The notes under the pieces: model-generated | Told to the model about the DNA's origin: nothing | Database searches by the model: none | The model's input: only the letters and a program-made list of their open reading frames with translations | Translations under genes and position numbers: made by a program | DNA from: SpSt-398 sp041752235 | GTDB lineage: Bacteria > Bacteroidota > Bacteroidia > Chitinophagales > Chitinophagaceae | Direction of reading: 5' to 3' | Assembly (NCBI GenBank): GCA_041752235.1 | Contig: JBGSHM010000009.1 | Span: 169,374 to 233,373 of the forward strand | DNA: 64,000 nt | Shown: positions 24,185 through 33,231 of the stretch, piece after piece | Layout: each line of letters begins with the position of its first letter | Position numbering within the stretch: the stretch's first letter is position 1

Positions 24185-26116
24185 TCACTTGCTGATCCTC
24201 GCAAACACTGTTTCATCGACCTTCACCGGGTATTTCTTCTTCAATTCTTTCACCCAGTTGGCATCCAATTCGGCTTGAAAGTCGTTGATGACAGCGCCTT
24301 TGGCGTCTTCAAATGACTTTGGTTCATTGGGTGCAAAAATCTTCTTTATATAGGCAAAAGAAGCGCTTTCATCGGCGGCATTCTTTTCAATAGAGGTTAC
24401 CATATTGGGCTTTAAGACTTCGTTCTTTGCCCGGGGGATCTGCCCATATTCGTAGCGACCGGTTTCTGCGGTGATGCGATCACCAAATTGTTTCAATATG
24501 TTTTCGTAGTCAGACGGGTTTCTGACAATGGCCGTACGGGCTTCTTCCGCGGTTTTGCTATCTCCGCAATAGAAAATAATTCCTCCGGCACTTTCTTTCC
24601 ATACATAGTTCTTTTTATGGAGGGCATAATATTGGGCTTGTCCGGCAGTATCTGTTTGGGCAGGTGTCCATATCTTTTGCATCATCACTTCAAAGAACAG
24701 GTTACCATCTTTGAATTCATTCATTTGCTGACGGAATTCAGGATTGAATTGCTCCAAATTCTCTTTATAATATTCCATCGCCGCAAATCGCTTGAAGTCC
24801 TGTAAAATCTCCGGGTATGTTTTCAGTCCTGAACCATCGCGCTTATGCCGGTTGGTTTGAGCATAACCCATAAAGTCCACCGCGGTGATCATTCGGTTAC
24901 CGATCTTAAAGAGTGGTGTTTCGGATTGAACGGTAAGCCGTTTACCCGAAAGTCTTCCATCCAGCATGCTATCCGTATAGAGACCCAGGTCGGTCATATC
25001 AAATGGTGCATCCTTTAATCCTGCTTTGGCCACGATCTTGGTAAAGAGGAGTTCCTTGGTTTGTTCAACGCGGTTGTCATTCTGCACCCGGTACTTGAGG
25101 TTTTCAGCGTAAGTTTTGTCGGCAAGAGAAGCAGGCACATCTGACTTGGAAATTCTTTTTATGATATGATAACCATGTGCCGTCATTACGGGTTTGCTCA
25201 CCGCGCCATCTTTGGCCAGTAAAAAAGCGGCATTTTCAAAAACAGGGTCATAGGTGCCAAGACCAAATTCGGTCATTTGCCCACCCATGGCTGCGGAGAG
25301 ATAATCATTGCTATACTGTTTGGCTAGCTCGCCAAAATCCGCACCTTTTATGATCCGTTGATACAAACTATCGGCCAGAGAAGCGATCCGTTTTTTGGTA
25401 GCTGCATCAGCGCCGGGAGGGAAGGCCAGCAGGATCTGGGCGGTACGGATTCGTCCAACCGCCTTGCGTTCTCCAAGATTCTTGAAAATATGGTACCCTG
25501 AGGCAGAGACAAAGGGTACTGAATACTTGCCCACCGGAGTGCCATATAGTACATTCTCCAGGGAGTAAGGCAGGGAAAAAGCGGTGAGATAACCAATATC
25601 CCCTCCATTGTTTACCACGCTGGGATCGGCAGAATATAATTTCGCTACGCTTGCAAAAGCCTGGCCTTTTTGCAGCATTTTATAGGCTTCCTGAATCTTT
25701 CTCCAGTTCGAATCCGTATCCTGTTTACCATTTCTGGGCAAAAAGATATGGGCAGTCCGGATATCCTTACGGCTGCGGGCAAAGGCTTCGTTCATCAGTT
25801 TATTAAAGCTTTCCGGATCGGTCAGATAATTTTGGATCACCTGGCTACGAAGGGTACCTAATTCCTCTGCAAAGGCAGGCATGGTATCCAGATGACGGTC
25901 GTAGGCATCGCGTACTTTGATCTTGGATTGGATATACAGATCGAGGTAGTGCCGCATGGACTTGGCCTTATCCGTCACCGGACCTGTATTGTTCTTCTTA
26001 TAGGCGGCCAGAAATTCTTTGGCATCTACTGTGTAGGGGCCATAGGTGAATAAGGTCTGTGCCCCTGTGTTGGACACGATCAAGAGTGTCGCCAGGGATA
26101 GGAGGATAGTTTTCAT
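24185..26116 (-). CDS. SurA/PpiD-like peptidyl-prolyl isomerase with two PpiC domains
   Basis: 643 residues from the ATG at 26116 (the upstream start would be TTG). A Sec signal (to T-G-A-Q) is followed by an N-terminal helical region, then two parvulin domains: residues about 125-225 (R-T-A-H-I-F-L-P...G-G-D-I-G-Y...G-Y-H-I-F-K) and about 230-340 (R-T-A-Q-I-L-L-A-F...M-G-G-Q-M-T-E-F-G...G-Y-H-I-I-K-R). A 300-residue C-terminal part follows. It probably chaperones outer-membrane proteins in the periplasm. The upstream TlpA gene ends 21 bp before it, so they may be cotranscribed. Confidence 0.88.
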   Translation of the reverse strand: MKTILLSLATLLIVSNTGAQTLFTYGPYTVDAKEFLAAYKKNNTGPVTDKAKSMRHYLDLYIQSKIKVRDAYDRHLDTMPAFAEELGTLRSQVIQNYLTDPESFNKLMNEAFARSRKDIRTAHIFLPRNGKQDTDSNWRKIQEAYKMLQKGQAFASVAKLYSADPSVVNNGGDIGYLTAFSLPYSLENVLYGTPVGKYSVPFVSASGYHIFKNLGERKAVGRIRTAQILLAFPPGADAATKKRIASLADSLYQRIIKGADFGELAKQYSNDYLSAAMGGQMTEFGLGTYDPVFENAAFLLAKDGAVSKPVMTAHGYHIIKRISKSDVPASLADKTYAENLKYRVQNDNRVEQTKELLFTKIVAKAGLKDAPFDMTDLGLYTDSMLDGRLSGKRLTVQSETPLFKIGNRMITAVDFMGYAQTNRHKRDGSGLKTYPEILQDFKRFAAMEYYKENLEQFNPEFRQQMNEFKDGNLFFEVMMQKIWTPAQTDTAGQAQYYALHKKNYVWKESAGGIIFYCGDSKTAEEARTAIVRNPSDYENILKQFGDRITAETGRYEYGQIPRAKNEVLKPNMVTSIEKNAADESASFAYIKKIFAPNEPKSFEDAKGAVINDFQAELDANWVKELKKKYPVKVDETVFARISK

Positions 26117-26137
26117 AAATATTTTCAAAGGCGAAAA

Positions 26138-27577
26138 TTACTGACCTTTTAACTTAAACGCAAGCACTTCATCAATCTGTTCCAGAGGTATTTTCTTGGC
26201 CAGTATCCGCTTGTCTTTGTCGAGCAGGTAGAGCGTGGGCACAGTAGTAATGTCAAATAATTGGGAATAGCCGGGTACTCCCGCGCTCACCCGGTTGTTT
26301 TCCTCCTGCTTGGAGTAGTAAACATGGGTCCAATCCCAGAGTTTATGCCCTTTGATAAAATCCATCCAATCTTTCTTTGTGCCCTCTGATTCTTTGGCAA
26401 TGGCATACATGGCTACCTGACTTTTTTTCCATTTGGCCTGAAAAATGGAATCCAGGCGAGGCAGGGTTTCCTTACAATGGCTGCAGGTAGGATCCCAGAA
26501 TACAACAACTGTATAAGGACTTTTGAGTTCTTGTAAGGGGCGGAGTTTTCCGGCGGTATCAGGCAATTCGACACCGGGGGCGGGATTGCCAAGCAAATTG
26601 GCCATCAGGCTGTAGGCACGATCGAAGACTGTTTTACGGCCACGCTCAGTCATCCAGGAATAATTCTGTTGGGAAAAATATTTTTCAAATAAATGGACAA
26701 ATACCTTGTCCTCCCACATATACTTCTGATTGAGATAACGATTCACAAATTTGACCAGCAGAAACTTCTTCATTTCTGCATTGGCAGAAGCATAGCCCAG
26801 CATCCAGTCGATCTCTTTGATCACCGAATCGGGATTGGGGTAGATCAATTGATCAAAATACTTATCCAATTTGGGTTCAAAAACGGGGGTGCGTACTACC
26901 CGGTCATCAAAGAAGTAAACATCATCCCAAAAATGGTCTTTGAAATAATGAAAGGCAAAGGTTGAATCGTATTTCCCGCCGGGGTGTTTATCTGCCGGAG
27001 GTACGGTAGGTTCTTTCATCACATGAAAGAGCAGGGTCAACAGGTCTTTCGGATGGTCTTTTACATATTTTAACCGATAATCCTGAATGGCGGTATTGGT
27101 TTCATTGATGAGTTGAGTCAAACGGGTGGAATCTGCTTTGTTGGTGGAAGCGGCCAATTCCCGTTTGGCCTTGTCCATGGCCATCCCTTTCTCATTGGTG
27201 AATTTTTGGTAGGCATTGAAACGTTGGTTCTCCGGGGAACCGATATATTGGATCGTATTGACCAGGTTAGCGGTATCGGTGATGACGCTGAATTTCTGTT
27301 CCGCCCCCACCATCAATTCAAAATAATTGCTCTTATCCGGATAACCGATCAGGTAAAGTCCCTGGTCGAGTTTTTTATTTCCTTTAAATACCCCGGTCCC
27401 TTTCTCATCCAGCCGTACGGAATCTACAATGGGTTTTGTTTTGCCGTAATAATATCCGAGATAGATATACTGATTTTGAAAAGGCTTGATAGTAATTGTG
27501 ATCTCATAAGCCGGGTTTTGTGCCTGGGCCAAGAGGGTCAAAAGAAACAGGGATAAGAGCGAAACGAGTCGTTGCAT
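26138..27577 (-). CDS. TlpA-family thioredoxin-like protein with DUF4369/DUF5106-type N-terminus
   Basis: 479 residues from the ATG at 27577, which gives a clean signal peptide (L-L-S-L-F-L-L-T-L-L-A-Q-A-Q). Residues 25-110 resemble a DUF4369-type beta domain (Y-I-Y-L-G-Y-Y-Y-G-K), residues 120-320 are helical, and the C-terminal 150 residues are a thioredoxin fold with W-D-P-T-C-S-H-C-K and the cis-Pro loop T-T-V-P-T-L-Y-L-L-D. It likely reduces or isomerises disulfides in the periplasm. It precedes the PpiC gene on the same strand by 21 bp. Confidence 0.87.
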   Translation of the reverse strand: MQRLVSLLSLFLLTLLAQAQNPAYEITITIKPFQNQYIYLGYYYGKTKPIVDSVRLDEKGTGVFKGNKKLDQGLYLIGYPDKSNYFELMVGAEQKFSVITDTANLVNTIQYIGSPENQRFNAYQKFTNEKGMAMDKAKRELAASTNKADSTRLTQLINETNTAIQDYRLKYVKDHPKDLLTLLFHVMKEPTVPPADKHPGGKYDSTFAFHYFKDHFWDDVYFFDDRVVRTPVFEPKLDKYFDQLIYPNPDSVIKEIDWMLGYASANAEMKKFLLVKFVNRYLNQKYMWEDKVFVHLFEKYFSQQNYSWMTERGRKTVFDRAYSLMANLLGNPAPGVELPDTAGKLRPLQELKSPYTVVVFWDPTCSHCKETLPRLDSIFQAKWKKSQVAMYAIAKESEGTKKDWMDFIKGHKLWDWTHVYYSKQEENNRVSAGVPGYSQLFDITTVPTLYLLDKDKRILAKKIPLEQIDEVLAFKLKGQ

Positions 27578-27635
27578 GGGGTTTGATTCTGAACAGGTAA
27601 AGATATTCAAAAAGATGAGAATTAGCGGGGAAGGG

Positions 27636-27668
27636 TTGTATGGCCTTGGGGCGAAAAGTGTAGCTTTG
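27636..27668 (+). promoter_or_regulatory. Promoter for the rlmD operon (TTG, 22 bp, TAGCTTTG)
   Basis: TTG at 27636-27638 and TAGCTTTG at 27661-27668. Only CCCG separates the box from the GTG start at 27673, suggesting a leaderless mRNA. Confidence 0.55.
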
Positions 27669-27672
27669 CCCG

Positions 27673-29094
27673 GTGAAAAAAAGAAAGAATATCGTCCTGG
27701 AAAAGGTATTGGTAGAGGATTATGCAGCGGAGGGTAAATCCCTGGCCAGGGTAGAGGGGAAAGTGATCTTTATTGAGCGGGTTGTACCTGGTGATATCGT
27801 GGATATTCGGCTGGGTAAGAACAAGAAAGATTGGGCGGAAGCCCACCCCCTCCGGTTTCATGCTTATTCTCCTGACCGGGTGAAGCCCTTTTGTGCGCAT
27901 TTTGGGGTTTGTGGTGGATGTCAATGGCAAATGCTTCCCTATGATCGGCAATTGGCCTATAAACAACAGCAGGTAGAACAGGCCTTGCGTCGGATTGGCA
28001 AGGTGGAAATACCCGCCTTGATGCCGATAGTCGGTGCGGAGGATACCCGCTATTACCGAAACAAACTGGAATATACGTTTAGTACCAAGCGCTATGTGCC
28101 CGGACCGGATTTTGATCCCGACGCGGAGCAAGGTGTATCAGGCGCTGCCGGTTTTCATGCCCGAGGTTTTTTTGATAAGGTGGTGGAGATCGATACCTGT
28201 CACCTGCAACCTGAGCCCACCAATGAAATTCGCAAGGCCATTGAGGGATACGCCAAACTGCTCGGGTTGACATTCTATGATTTCAAAGCGCATACAGGAT
28301 TGCTCCGGAATGTGATGGTTCGCATCACCCGCACCGGACAAGTAATGGTCAACCTGGTGTTGGGTTATGATGACAGTGACGTTCGAACCGGTTTGCTTAA
28401 CTATTTACTGGAAAAGGTTCCGTCGATCAACACCCTGTTATATACCATCAATACCAAGTTCAACGACAGTATTTATGACCTCTTCCCACAGGTGTATACG
28501 GGAGAAGGTTTCATCATCGAAACGCTTGAAAATTTTCATTTTCGTATTGGCCCCAAATCCTTCTTTCAAACGAATACACGCCAGGGGGAAAGACTTTACC
28601 AGGTAACCCGTGAATTTGCCGAACTTACAGGAAAGGAAACGGTGTATGACCTTTATTGCGGTACAGGTAGTATCGGCATCTTTGTCAGCCAGGGAGCGGC
28701 ACAGGTGATCGGAGTAGAGGTGGTGGAAGAAGCCATTGTGGATGCGCGGATCAATGCGGAGATCAACGGTATCGCCCATGCGAAATTTTTTGCCGGAGAT
28801 GTGATCAAAGTGTGTGACGATGAATTTTTTGCTACCCATGGCCGGCCGGATGTGATCATAACTGACCCTCCACGAGCTGGTATGCATGAAAAGCTGGTGA
28901 AAAAGATCCTGGATATGGAGGCGCCAGTAGTCGTTTACGTTAGTTGCAATCCGGCTACCCAGGCCCATGATCTGCAATGGTTGGATGAAAAATATGCAGT
29001 TACAAAAGTCCAACCGGTGGATATGTTTCCCCATACCCATCATATTGAGAATGTGGTACAATTAAAACTGAAAAGCCCTACAGCCAATGAGTAA
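27673..29094 (+). CDS. rlmD: 23S rRNA (uracil-1939-C5)-methyltransferase, RlmD/RumA-type
   Basis: 473 residues with a GTG start. Residues 5-65 are a TRAM domain. Iron-sulfur ligands appear as F-C-A-H-F-G-V-C-G-G-C-Q-W (near 75-88) and a further Cys in E-I-D-T-C-H. The SAM domain has Y-D-L-Y-C-G-T-G-S-I-G near 325, I-T-D-P-P-R-A-G near 400 and the catalytic Cys in Y-V-S-C-N-P-A-T near 425. It methylates a uridine in rRNA using SAM; distinguishing RlmD from RlmC/TrmA paralogues needs a tree. It overlaps the rhomboid gene by 8 bp. Confidence 0.88.
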   Translation: MKKRKNIVLEKVLVEDYAAEGKSLARVEGKVIFIERVVPGDIVDIRLGKNKKDWAEAHPLRFHAYSPDRVKPFCAHFGVCGGCQWQMLPYDRQLAYKQQQVEQALRRIGKVEIPALMPIVGAEDTRYYRNKLEYTFSTKRYVPGPDFDPDAEQGVSGAAGFHARGFFDKVVEIDTCHLQPEPTNEIRKAIEGYAKLLGLTFYDFKAHTGLLRNVMVRITRTGQVMVNLVLGYDDSDVRTGLLNYLLEKVPSINTLLYTINTKFNDSIYDLFPQVYTGEGFIIETLENFHFRIGPKSFFQTNTRQGERLYQVTREFAELTGKETVYDLYCGTGSIGIFVSQGAAQVIGVEVVEEAIVDARINAEINGIAHAKFFAGDVIKVCDDEFFATHGRPDVIITDPPRAGMHEKLVKKILDMEAPVVVYVSCNPATQAHDLQWLDEKYAVTKVQPVDMFPHTHHIENVVQLKLKSPTANE

Positions 29095-29794
29095 TTTTCG
29101 ATATACACGTCCGGAGACCTTTCCGCCCGTGGTGAAAAATCTGATTATCATCAACATCCTGTTTTATGTGGCACAGATGATCTATGATAAGGATGGGAGT
29201 CTGACCCAACTTCTGGCCCTTCATCCCATTGAGTCACCCTATTTCCGGATCTATCAGGTGGTGACGCATATGTTTGTCCATGCCCACGACTTCATGCATA
29301 TCCTGTTCAATATGCTTTCGCTGTGGATGTTTGGACGGGTAATTGAAACCTATGTAGGTTCCAAAAAATTCCTGACACTCTATATCATTTCCGGGCTTTC
29401 GGCGGCGGCCCTTCATCTCGGTATCCAGTATTTTGTGTATGATTTTGATGCCCTTTGGGCCCAGGCAGTCCAGTATGACCCCGAAACACAGATCGATCAG
29501 ATCAGGTCCATCCTTGGCCCGGTAGCCCCTGCCGTTGGCGCTTCGGGTGCGGTAATGGGGGTGTTGGTGGTTTTTGGCTACCTTTTTCCGAATACTGAAC
29601 TCATGTTACTCTTCTTTCCCGTACCCATCAAAGCCAAGTATTTTATCCCTGGTTTGGTGGCGATCGACCTTTTTGGGGGTATTTACCGGGTTCCCGGGGA
29701 CAATATCGCCCACTGGGCCCACCTGGGTGGGGCCATTGCGGGCTTTATCATTGTCCTTTACTGGAACAAAACCAATCGCAACACGTTATACTAA
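29087..29794 (+). CDS. Rhomboid-family intramembrane serine protease
   Basis: 235 residues with about six membrane segments. H-I-L-F-N-M-L-S-L-W-M-F-G is the H-x-x-x-N region near residue 70, the catalytic serine is in G-A-S-G-A-V near 146 and the catalytic His in H-W-A-H-L-G-G near 208. It cleaves substrates within the inner membrane; substrates unknown. Its ATG lies inside the rlmD 3' end, and a second rhomboid gene follows 61 bp later. Confidence 0.9.
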   Translation: MSNFRYTRPETFPPVVKNLIIINILFYVAQMIYDKDGSLTQLLALHPIESPYFRIYQVVTHMFVHAHDFMHILFNMLSLWMFGRVIETYVGSKKFLTLYIISGLSAAALHLGIQYFVYDFDALWAQAVQYDPETQIDQIRSILGPVAPAVGASGAVMGVLVVFGYLFPNTELMLLFFPVPIKAKYFIPGLVAIDLFGGIYRVPGDNIAHWAHLGGAIAGFIIVLYWNKTNRNTLY

Positions 29795-29802
29795 GAAAGA
29801 AT

Positions 29803-29836
29803 TTGCCAGGGAAGCATTCCCGAATTTTTAAATTTG
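29803..29836 (+). promoter_or_regulatory. Promoter for the second rhomboid gene (TTG, 23 bp, TAAATTTG)
   Basis: TTG at 29803-29805 and TAAATTTG at 29829-29836; the ATG is at 29856. It could add transcription of the 29856-33048 genes to that from the rlmD promoter. Confidence 0.5.
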
Positions 29837-29855
29837 TAGCTGGAAAATCGAACGC

Positions 29856-30794
29856 ATGAACTATTACGAGCAAAAGAGCCGGCGTAGCCGGTTCATGGGT
29901 GACCTGGGGAATAATTCACTGATCATGCTTATCAGCATCCTGTTGGTGGTGTTCGTGATGTTTAGCATGGCGAATATCTTTTATTTCTTTTCCTATCCGG
30001 TGTCAGAAGCACGGACTCATTTTTATCAGGATATCTATGTAAACCTGGCCTTGCCCGCCTCCTTTGGTGAATTTATCCGTAAGCCCTGGACCCTGATCTC
30101 CTACATGCTCTATCATTTTGAAGTGTGGCACCTGATCGGAAACTTGATCTGGCTTTGGGTTTTTGGCTACCTGCTTCACGACCTTACCGGAAACAGAAAG
30201 GTCATTCCCATTTTTATTTATGGCGGATTGGGTGGCGCCCTGGCCTTTATGCTCACGTATAATTTCATTCCGGCCCTGTATGGGGAGGGAATTGGGAACG
30301 TGAATATGGTTGGCGCTTCTGCCGGTGTCATGGCCATTGCCATTGCCATCACGGTCATAGCCCCCGGGTACCGCTTGTTTACCTTTATCAATGGGGGGAT
30401 TCCTCTTTGGGTTATCACGCTCATCTTTATAGTGATCGACCTGGCCATGTTGCCGCGAAATAACCATGGTGGTCATATCGCGCATATCGGTGGCGCCCTT
30501 AGCGGTTACCTGTTCATGGTTTTCTACCGCAGAGGATATGATGGAAGTGTGTGGATGAATAATCTGTATGACTGGGTACTCAATCTATTTAACCCCGATA
30601 AACCTTCTCGTAAGGCGAAACCCTTAAAAGAGCAGTTGTTTTACAAATCTGGTTCGGCACCTTATTCCAAGACCCTGAACCTAACCCAACAGCGGGTGGA
30701 TGAGATTCTGGAGAAGATCCATCAAAAGGGATATGATTCACTTACGAATGAAGAAAAGGAATTGTTGAAACGCGCCAGTAAAGAAGATTTGTAA
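29856..30794 (+). CDS. Second rhomboid-family protein with C-terminal cytoplasmic extension
   Basis: 312 residues. The rhomboid core covers residues 20-225: H-L-I-G-N-L-I-W-L-W-V-F-G near 92, the serine in V-G-A-S-A-G-V-M near 152 and His in H-I-A-H-I-G-G-A near 208. About 85 soluble residues follow, ending in a charged helical segment (Q-R-V-D-E-I-L-E-K-I-H-Q-K-G...L-K-R-A-S-K-E-D-L) like that of other Bacteroidota rhomboids. Both catalytic residues are present, so it is probably active. It is likely cotranscribed with the EEP genes. Confidence 0.87.
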   Translation: MNYYEQKSRRSRFMGDLGNNSLIMLISILLVVFVMFSMANIFYFFSYPVSEARTHFYQDIYVNLALPASFGEFIRKPWTLISYMLYHFEVWHLIGNLIWLWVFGYLLHDLTGNRKVIPIFIYGGLGGALAFMLTYNFIPALYGEGIGNVNMVGASAGVMAIAIAITVIAPGYRLFTFINGGIPLWVITLIFIVIDLAMLPRNNHGGHIAHIGGALSGYLFMVFYRRGYDGSVWMNNLYDWVLNLFNPDKPSRKAKPLKEQLFYKSGSAPYSKTLNLTQQRVDEILEKIHQKGYDSLTNEEKELLKRASKEDL

Positions 30795-30802
30795 CTTTAC
30801 GC

Positions 30803-31921
30803 ATGGCCCCTTTTCTCCGCAAGTCGGCTAAGCGCATACTTTACCTGCTTTACTTCATTTTATTGCTGCTTTTCCTGCTTTCTATTCTGGCGCCGGTTTC
30901 CAATCCCTCCAAATACTGGGTCATTGGTGTACTTGGACTTGCCTTTCCAGTGTTGTTCGCCCTGGTGTTTCTCTCCACGCTATTCTGGGCCTTGCTGCGC
31001 AAAAAGATTGCCTGGGTGGGTTTTGTGGCTTTATTGCTGAGTTGGAAAAGTGTTGGGGTGAGTATTGCCTTTCATTCGTCCGCGGCCTTTCAGGAAAAGA
31101 AGGATTCAGGCTCCGTAAGGGTCGTTAGCTGGAATGTGGCCCGTTTTATTGAATGGAAAAGAAACAATAACAAAGGAAGCCGGCAGCGATTGAAGATATT
31201 GGATCAGATAAAGCAATATGGTGGAGATATTGTTTGCCTGCAGGAATTCTTTCATTCGCCAGATTCCATTTACTACGATAATATCAGCGAGATACGCGCA
31301 ATGGGTTATCCCTATCATTATTTTTCCTATGACCCCGATGGTTGGAGACAGTATATCGGTTGTGTCGTTTTTTCCAGGTATCCGATCGTGGATTCAGGGT
31401 TGGTCCGGTATTTCAGGCCATCCATGCCTGAAGCCTTATTGTATGTGGATGTAAAAACCGGGCCCGATACGATACGCGTTTTTACCACCCATCTCCAATC
31501 TGTACAATTTCGGAAAAATGATTATGAAGCCATTGAAAAAGTGACCCAGGTTGAAGATAGTCTTTTGCTCTACAGCCGAACGGTATTGGGAAAGGTAAAA
31601 AAAGCCCTGGTGTTGCGGAGCAGCCAGGCCCGGGTGGCCCGCAGCATTATGGATAATAGCCCCTACCCGTCGGTGATCTGTGGAGACTTCAATGATATAC
31701 CCAATTCCTTTACTTATCATACCATTCGGGGTGAAATGCAGGATGCTTTTTTGAAAAAGGGAAGTGGTATCGGGCGTACCTATTCCTCGCTTTCTCCCAC
31801 TTTGCGGATAGATTATATCCTTGCGGACAAACAGTTTGAGGTAAAACAGGTGCAACGACTGATCAAACCCACCTCTGACCATTATATGCTTCGGGCCGAC
31901 CTGGTTTTGCAAAAGGACTGA
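30803..31921 (+). CDS. Membrane-anchored endonuclease/exonuclease/phosphatase-family protein (1)
   Basis: 372 residues. Three N-terminal hydrophobic segments lie between residues 10 and 90. The EEP domain follows: S-W-N-V-A-R-F near 110, C-L-Q-E-F near 145, T-T-H-L-Q-S near 232, C-G-D-F-N-D-I-P near 295 and S-D-H-Y-M near 362, covering the metal and phosphate-binding residues. It would hydrolyse a phosphodiester, perhaps of a lipid, sugar or nucleic acid; the substrate is not readable. Its neighbour at 31939 is a paralogue, so the pair arose by tandem duplication. A near-consensus box TAACTTTA lies three bases before the ATG. Confidence 0.87.
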   Translation: MAPFLRKSAKRILYLLYFILLLLFLLSILAPVSNPSKYWVIGVLGLAFPVLFALVFLSTLFWALLRKKIAWVGFVALLLSWKSVGVSIAFHSSAAFQEKKDSGSVRVVSWNVARFIEWKRNNNKGSRQRLKILDQIKQYGGDIVCLQEFFHSPDSIYYDNISEIRAMGYPYHYFSYDPDGWRQYIGCVVFSRYPIVDSGLVRYFRPSMPEALLYVDVKTGPDTIRVFTTHLQSVQFRKNDYEAIEKVTQVEDSLLLYSRTVLGKVKKALVLRSSQARVARSIMDNSPYPSVICGDFNDIPNSFTYHTIRGEMQDAFLKKGSGIGRTYSSLSPTLRIDYILADKQFEVKQVQRLIKPTSDHYMLRADLVLQKD

Positions 31922-31938
31922 TCTCCGTATCTTGTATC

Positions 31939-33048
31939 ATGTTTCAGCGTATCCGAAACCTGCTCAAATGGTTTGCCCTGTTGGGGTATGGAGCTATCCT
32001 GCTTCTCTATATAGCTACTTTGCTGGTGGCCTACCTGGGTGATTATTGGTGGTTCCCCTCTTTGCTTACCTACGGATTTCCGCTCTTGACCGTCCTCCTT
32101 CTTTGCTTTGTGGTGTATTGGTTTATTGTAAAACGAAAGATCCTCGCCCTGGCCGGGTTGCTGGTGCTGCTGTTTGGGTGGAAGAGCCTTTTTTCTATCT
32201 ACGCATTTGGAGGTAGTGATACCCCTTCCACCGAACGCGATAGTAGTTCCGTGCGCGTGCTTACCTGGAATGTGATGCGGATGGTTGGTATTGAAGGAAG
32301 CCAGGAAGAAAAGAACCAGACCAGGCAAAGGGCCCTGAAACTCATTTTGTCCCAGCAACCGGATGTGATCTGTCTCCAGGAATTTGTAAACGGAGCGGCC
32401 CATACCGCTTTTTCCATCCTGCCTTATATGAAAGATACGGCGGGCTATCCCTATATGGTTTTTGCTCCCGATTTTGAATGGTTTAATGGCACCATTCATC
32501 AGGGGATAGTCATTTTTTCCAGGTTCCCGATACTGGATTCCGGGCGGGTAAGATTTCCCGCTCCCACCACCCCGCAAAGCCTGATCTATGCCGATATCCA
32601 AAAAGGGAAGGATACTTTTCGCGTGTATACCGGGCACCTTGAGTCATTTCGGTTTAGTTCCAGCGATTATGAAGACATTAAAGAGGCAAAAAAAGGCTCC
32701 GTGAAGAAGGTCAGGTTGATCAAAAAAGTCAAATGGGCCACCGAGCACCGCGGTATCCAGGCCCGGATGATCCGGGATGAGATGAAGAAAAGCCCTTACC
32801 CGACGATCTTTTGCGGGGACCTGAATGATGTACCTGCCTCAAATACCTATTTTACAGTGCGCCAAGACAGGATCGATGCTTTTTTGGCAAAGGGCAGGGG
32901 CTTGGGCAGGACCTTTACCCGGATATCGCCCACCCTGCGTATCGACCATATCTTCGCCGATCCGGCATTTGAAGTGAAAAAGGTCTACCGGCTCAAACAA
33001 AGGTTGTCGGATCACTATGGCCTCGTCGCCGATCTGTTATTAAAATAA
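31939..33048 (+). CDS. Membrane-anchored endonuclease/exonuclease/phosphatase-family protein (2)
   Basis: 369 residues with the same layout as the gene before it: N-terminal membrane segments (residues 8-90), then T-W-N-V-M-R near 110, C-L-Q-E-F near 150, T-G-H-L-E-S near 232, C-G-D-L-N-D-V-P near 293 and S-D-H-Y-G near 358. All core catalytic motifs are kept, so both copies are probably active. It starts 17 bp after the first copy and ends in front of a long hairpin repeat. Confidence 0.87.
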   Translation: MFQRIRNLLKWFALLGYGAILLLYIATLLVAYLGDYWWFPSLLTYGFPLLTVLLLCFVVYWFIVKRKILALAGLLVLLFGWKSLFSIYAFGGSDTPSTERDSSSVRVLTWNVMRMVGIEGSQEEKNQTRQRALKLILSQQPDVICLQEFVNGAAHTAFSILPYMKDTAGYPYMVFAPDFEWFNGTIHQGIVIFSRFPILDSGRVRFPAPTTPQSLIYADIQKGKDTFRVYTGHLESFRFSSSDYEDIKEAKKGSVKKVRLIKKVKWATEHRGIQARMIRDEMKKSPYPTIFCGDLNDVPASNTYFTVRQDRIDAFLAKGRGLGRTFTRISPTLRIDHIFADPAFEVKKVYRLKQRLSDHYGLVADLLLK

Positions 33049-33050
33049 TC

Positions 33051-33151
33051 CTTCGTGTCCTTCGTGCACCCTTTGTGTCCTTCGTGTCCTCCTACGCCAG
33101 ACTTGCGTAGGAGGACACGAAGGACACAAAGGGTGCACGAAGAACACAAAG
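33051..33151. repeat. 47-bp near-perfect inverted repeat (long hairpin)
   Basis: Arms 33051-33097 and 33105-33151 pair with two mismatches and a 7-base centre. Words such as CTTCGTGTCCTTCGTG repeat within the arms. It starts 2 bp after the second EEP gene stop and ends 12 bp before the cysS leader promoter, so it could terminate the EEP operon and insulate cysS. Confidence 0.85.
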
Positions 33152-33162
33152 AAGAAAATCCC

Positions 33163-33170
33163 TATATTTG
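33163..33170 (+). promoter_or_regulatory. Promoter -7 box TATATTTG for the cysS leader
   Basis: Exact TAnnTTTG match, separated from the leader-peptide ATG at 33175 by GCGT only. The predicted start point is at the ATG, giving a leaderless short ORF. No clear -33 TTG, since the region upstream is repeat. Confidence 0.6.
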
Positions 33171-33174
33171 GCGT

Positions 33175-33231
33175 ATGGAAATCATTCTTCCTTCACACCT
33201 CTCCTTCGCTAACGGATGTTGTTGTTGTTAA
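33175..33231 (+). CDS. Cysteine-rich leader peptide of cysS (18 aa, ends CCCC)
   Basis: The ORF reads MEIILPSHLSFANGCCCC and stops with TAA. Four consecutive TGT codons fall at its very end, directly upstream of the cysteinyl-tRNA synthetase gene (ATG 65 bp further on). This is what a ribosome-stalling leader sensing charged Cys-tRNA would look like. A TATATTTG box four bases before the ATG suggests a leaderless message. The Cys codons also form part of a small stem (GTTGTT with AACAAC at 33232-33237). No classical terminator is evident, so the mechanism may be translational or Rho-linked. Function is inferred. Confidence 0.7.
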   Translation: MEIILPSHLSFANGCCCC

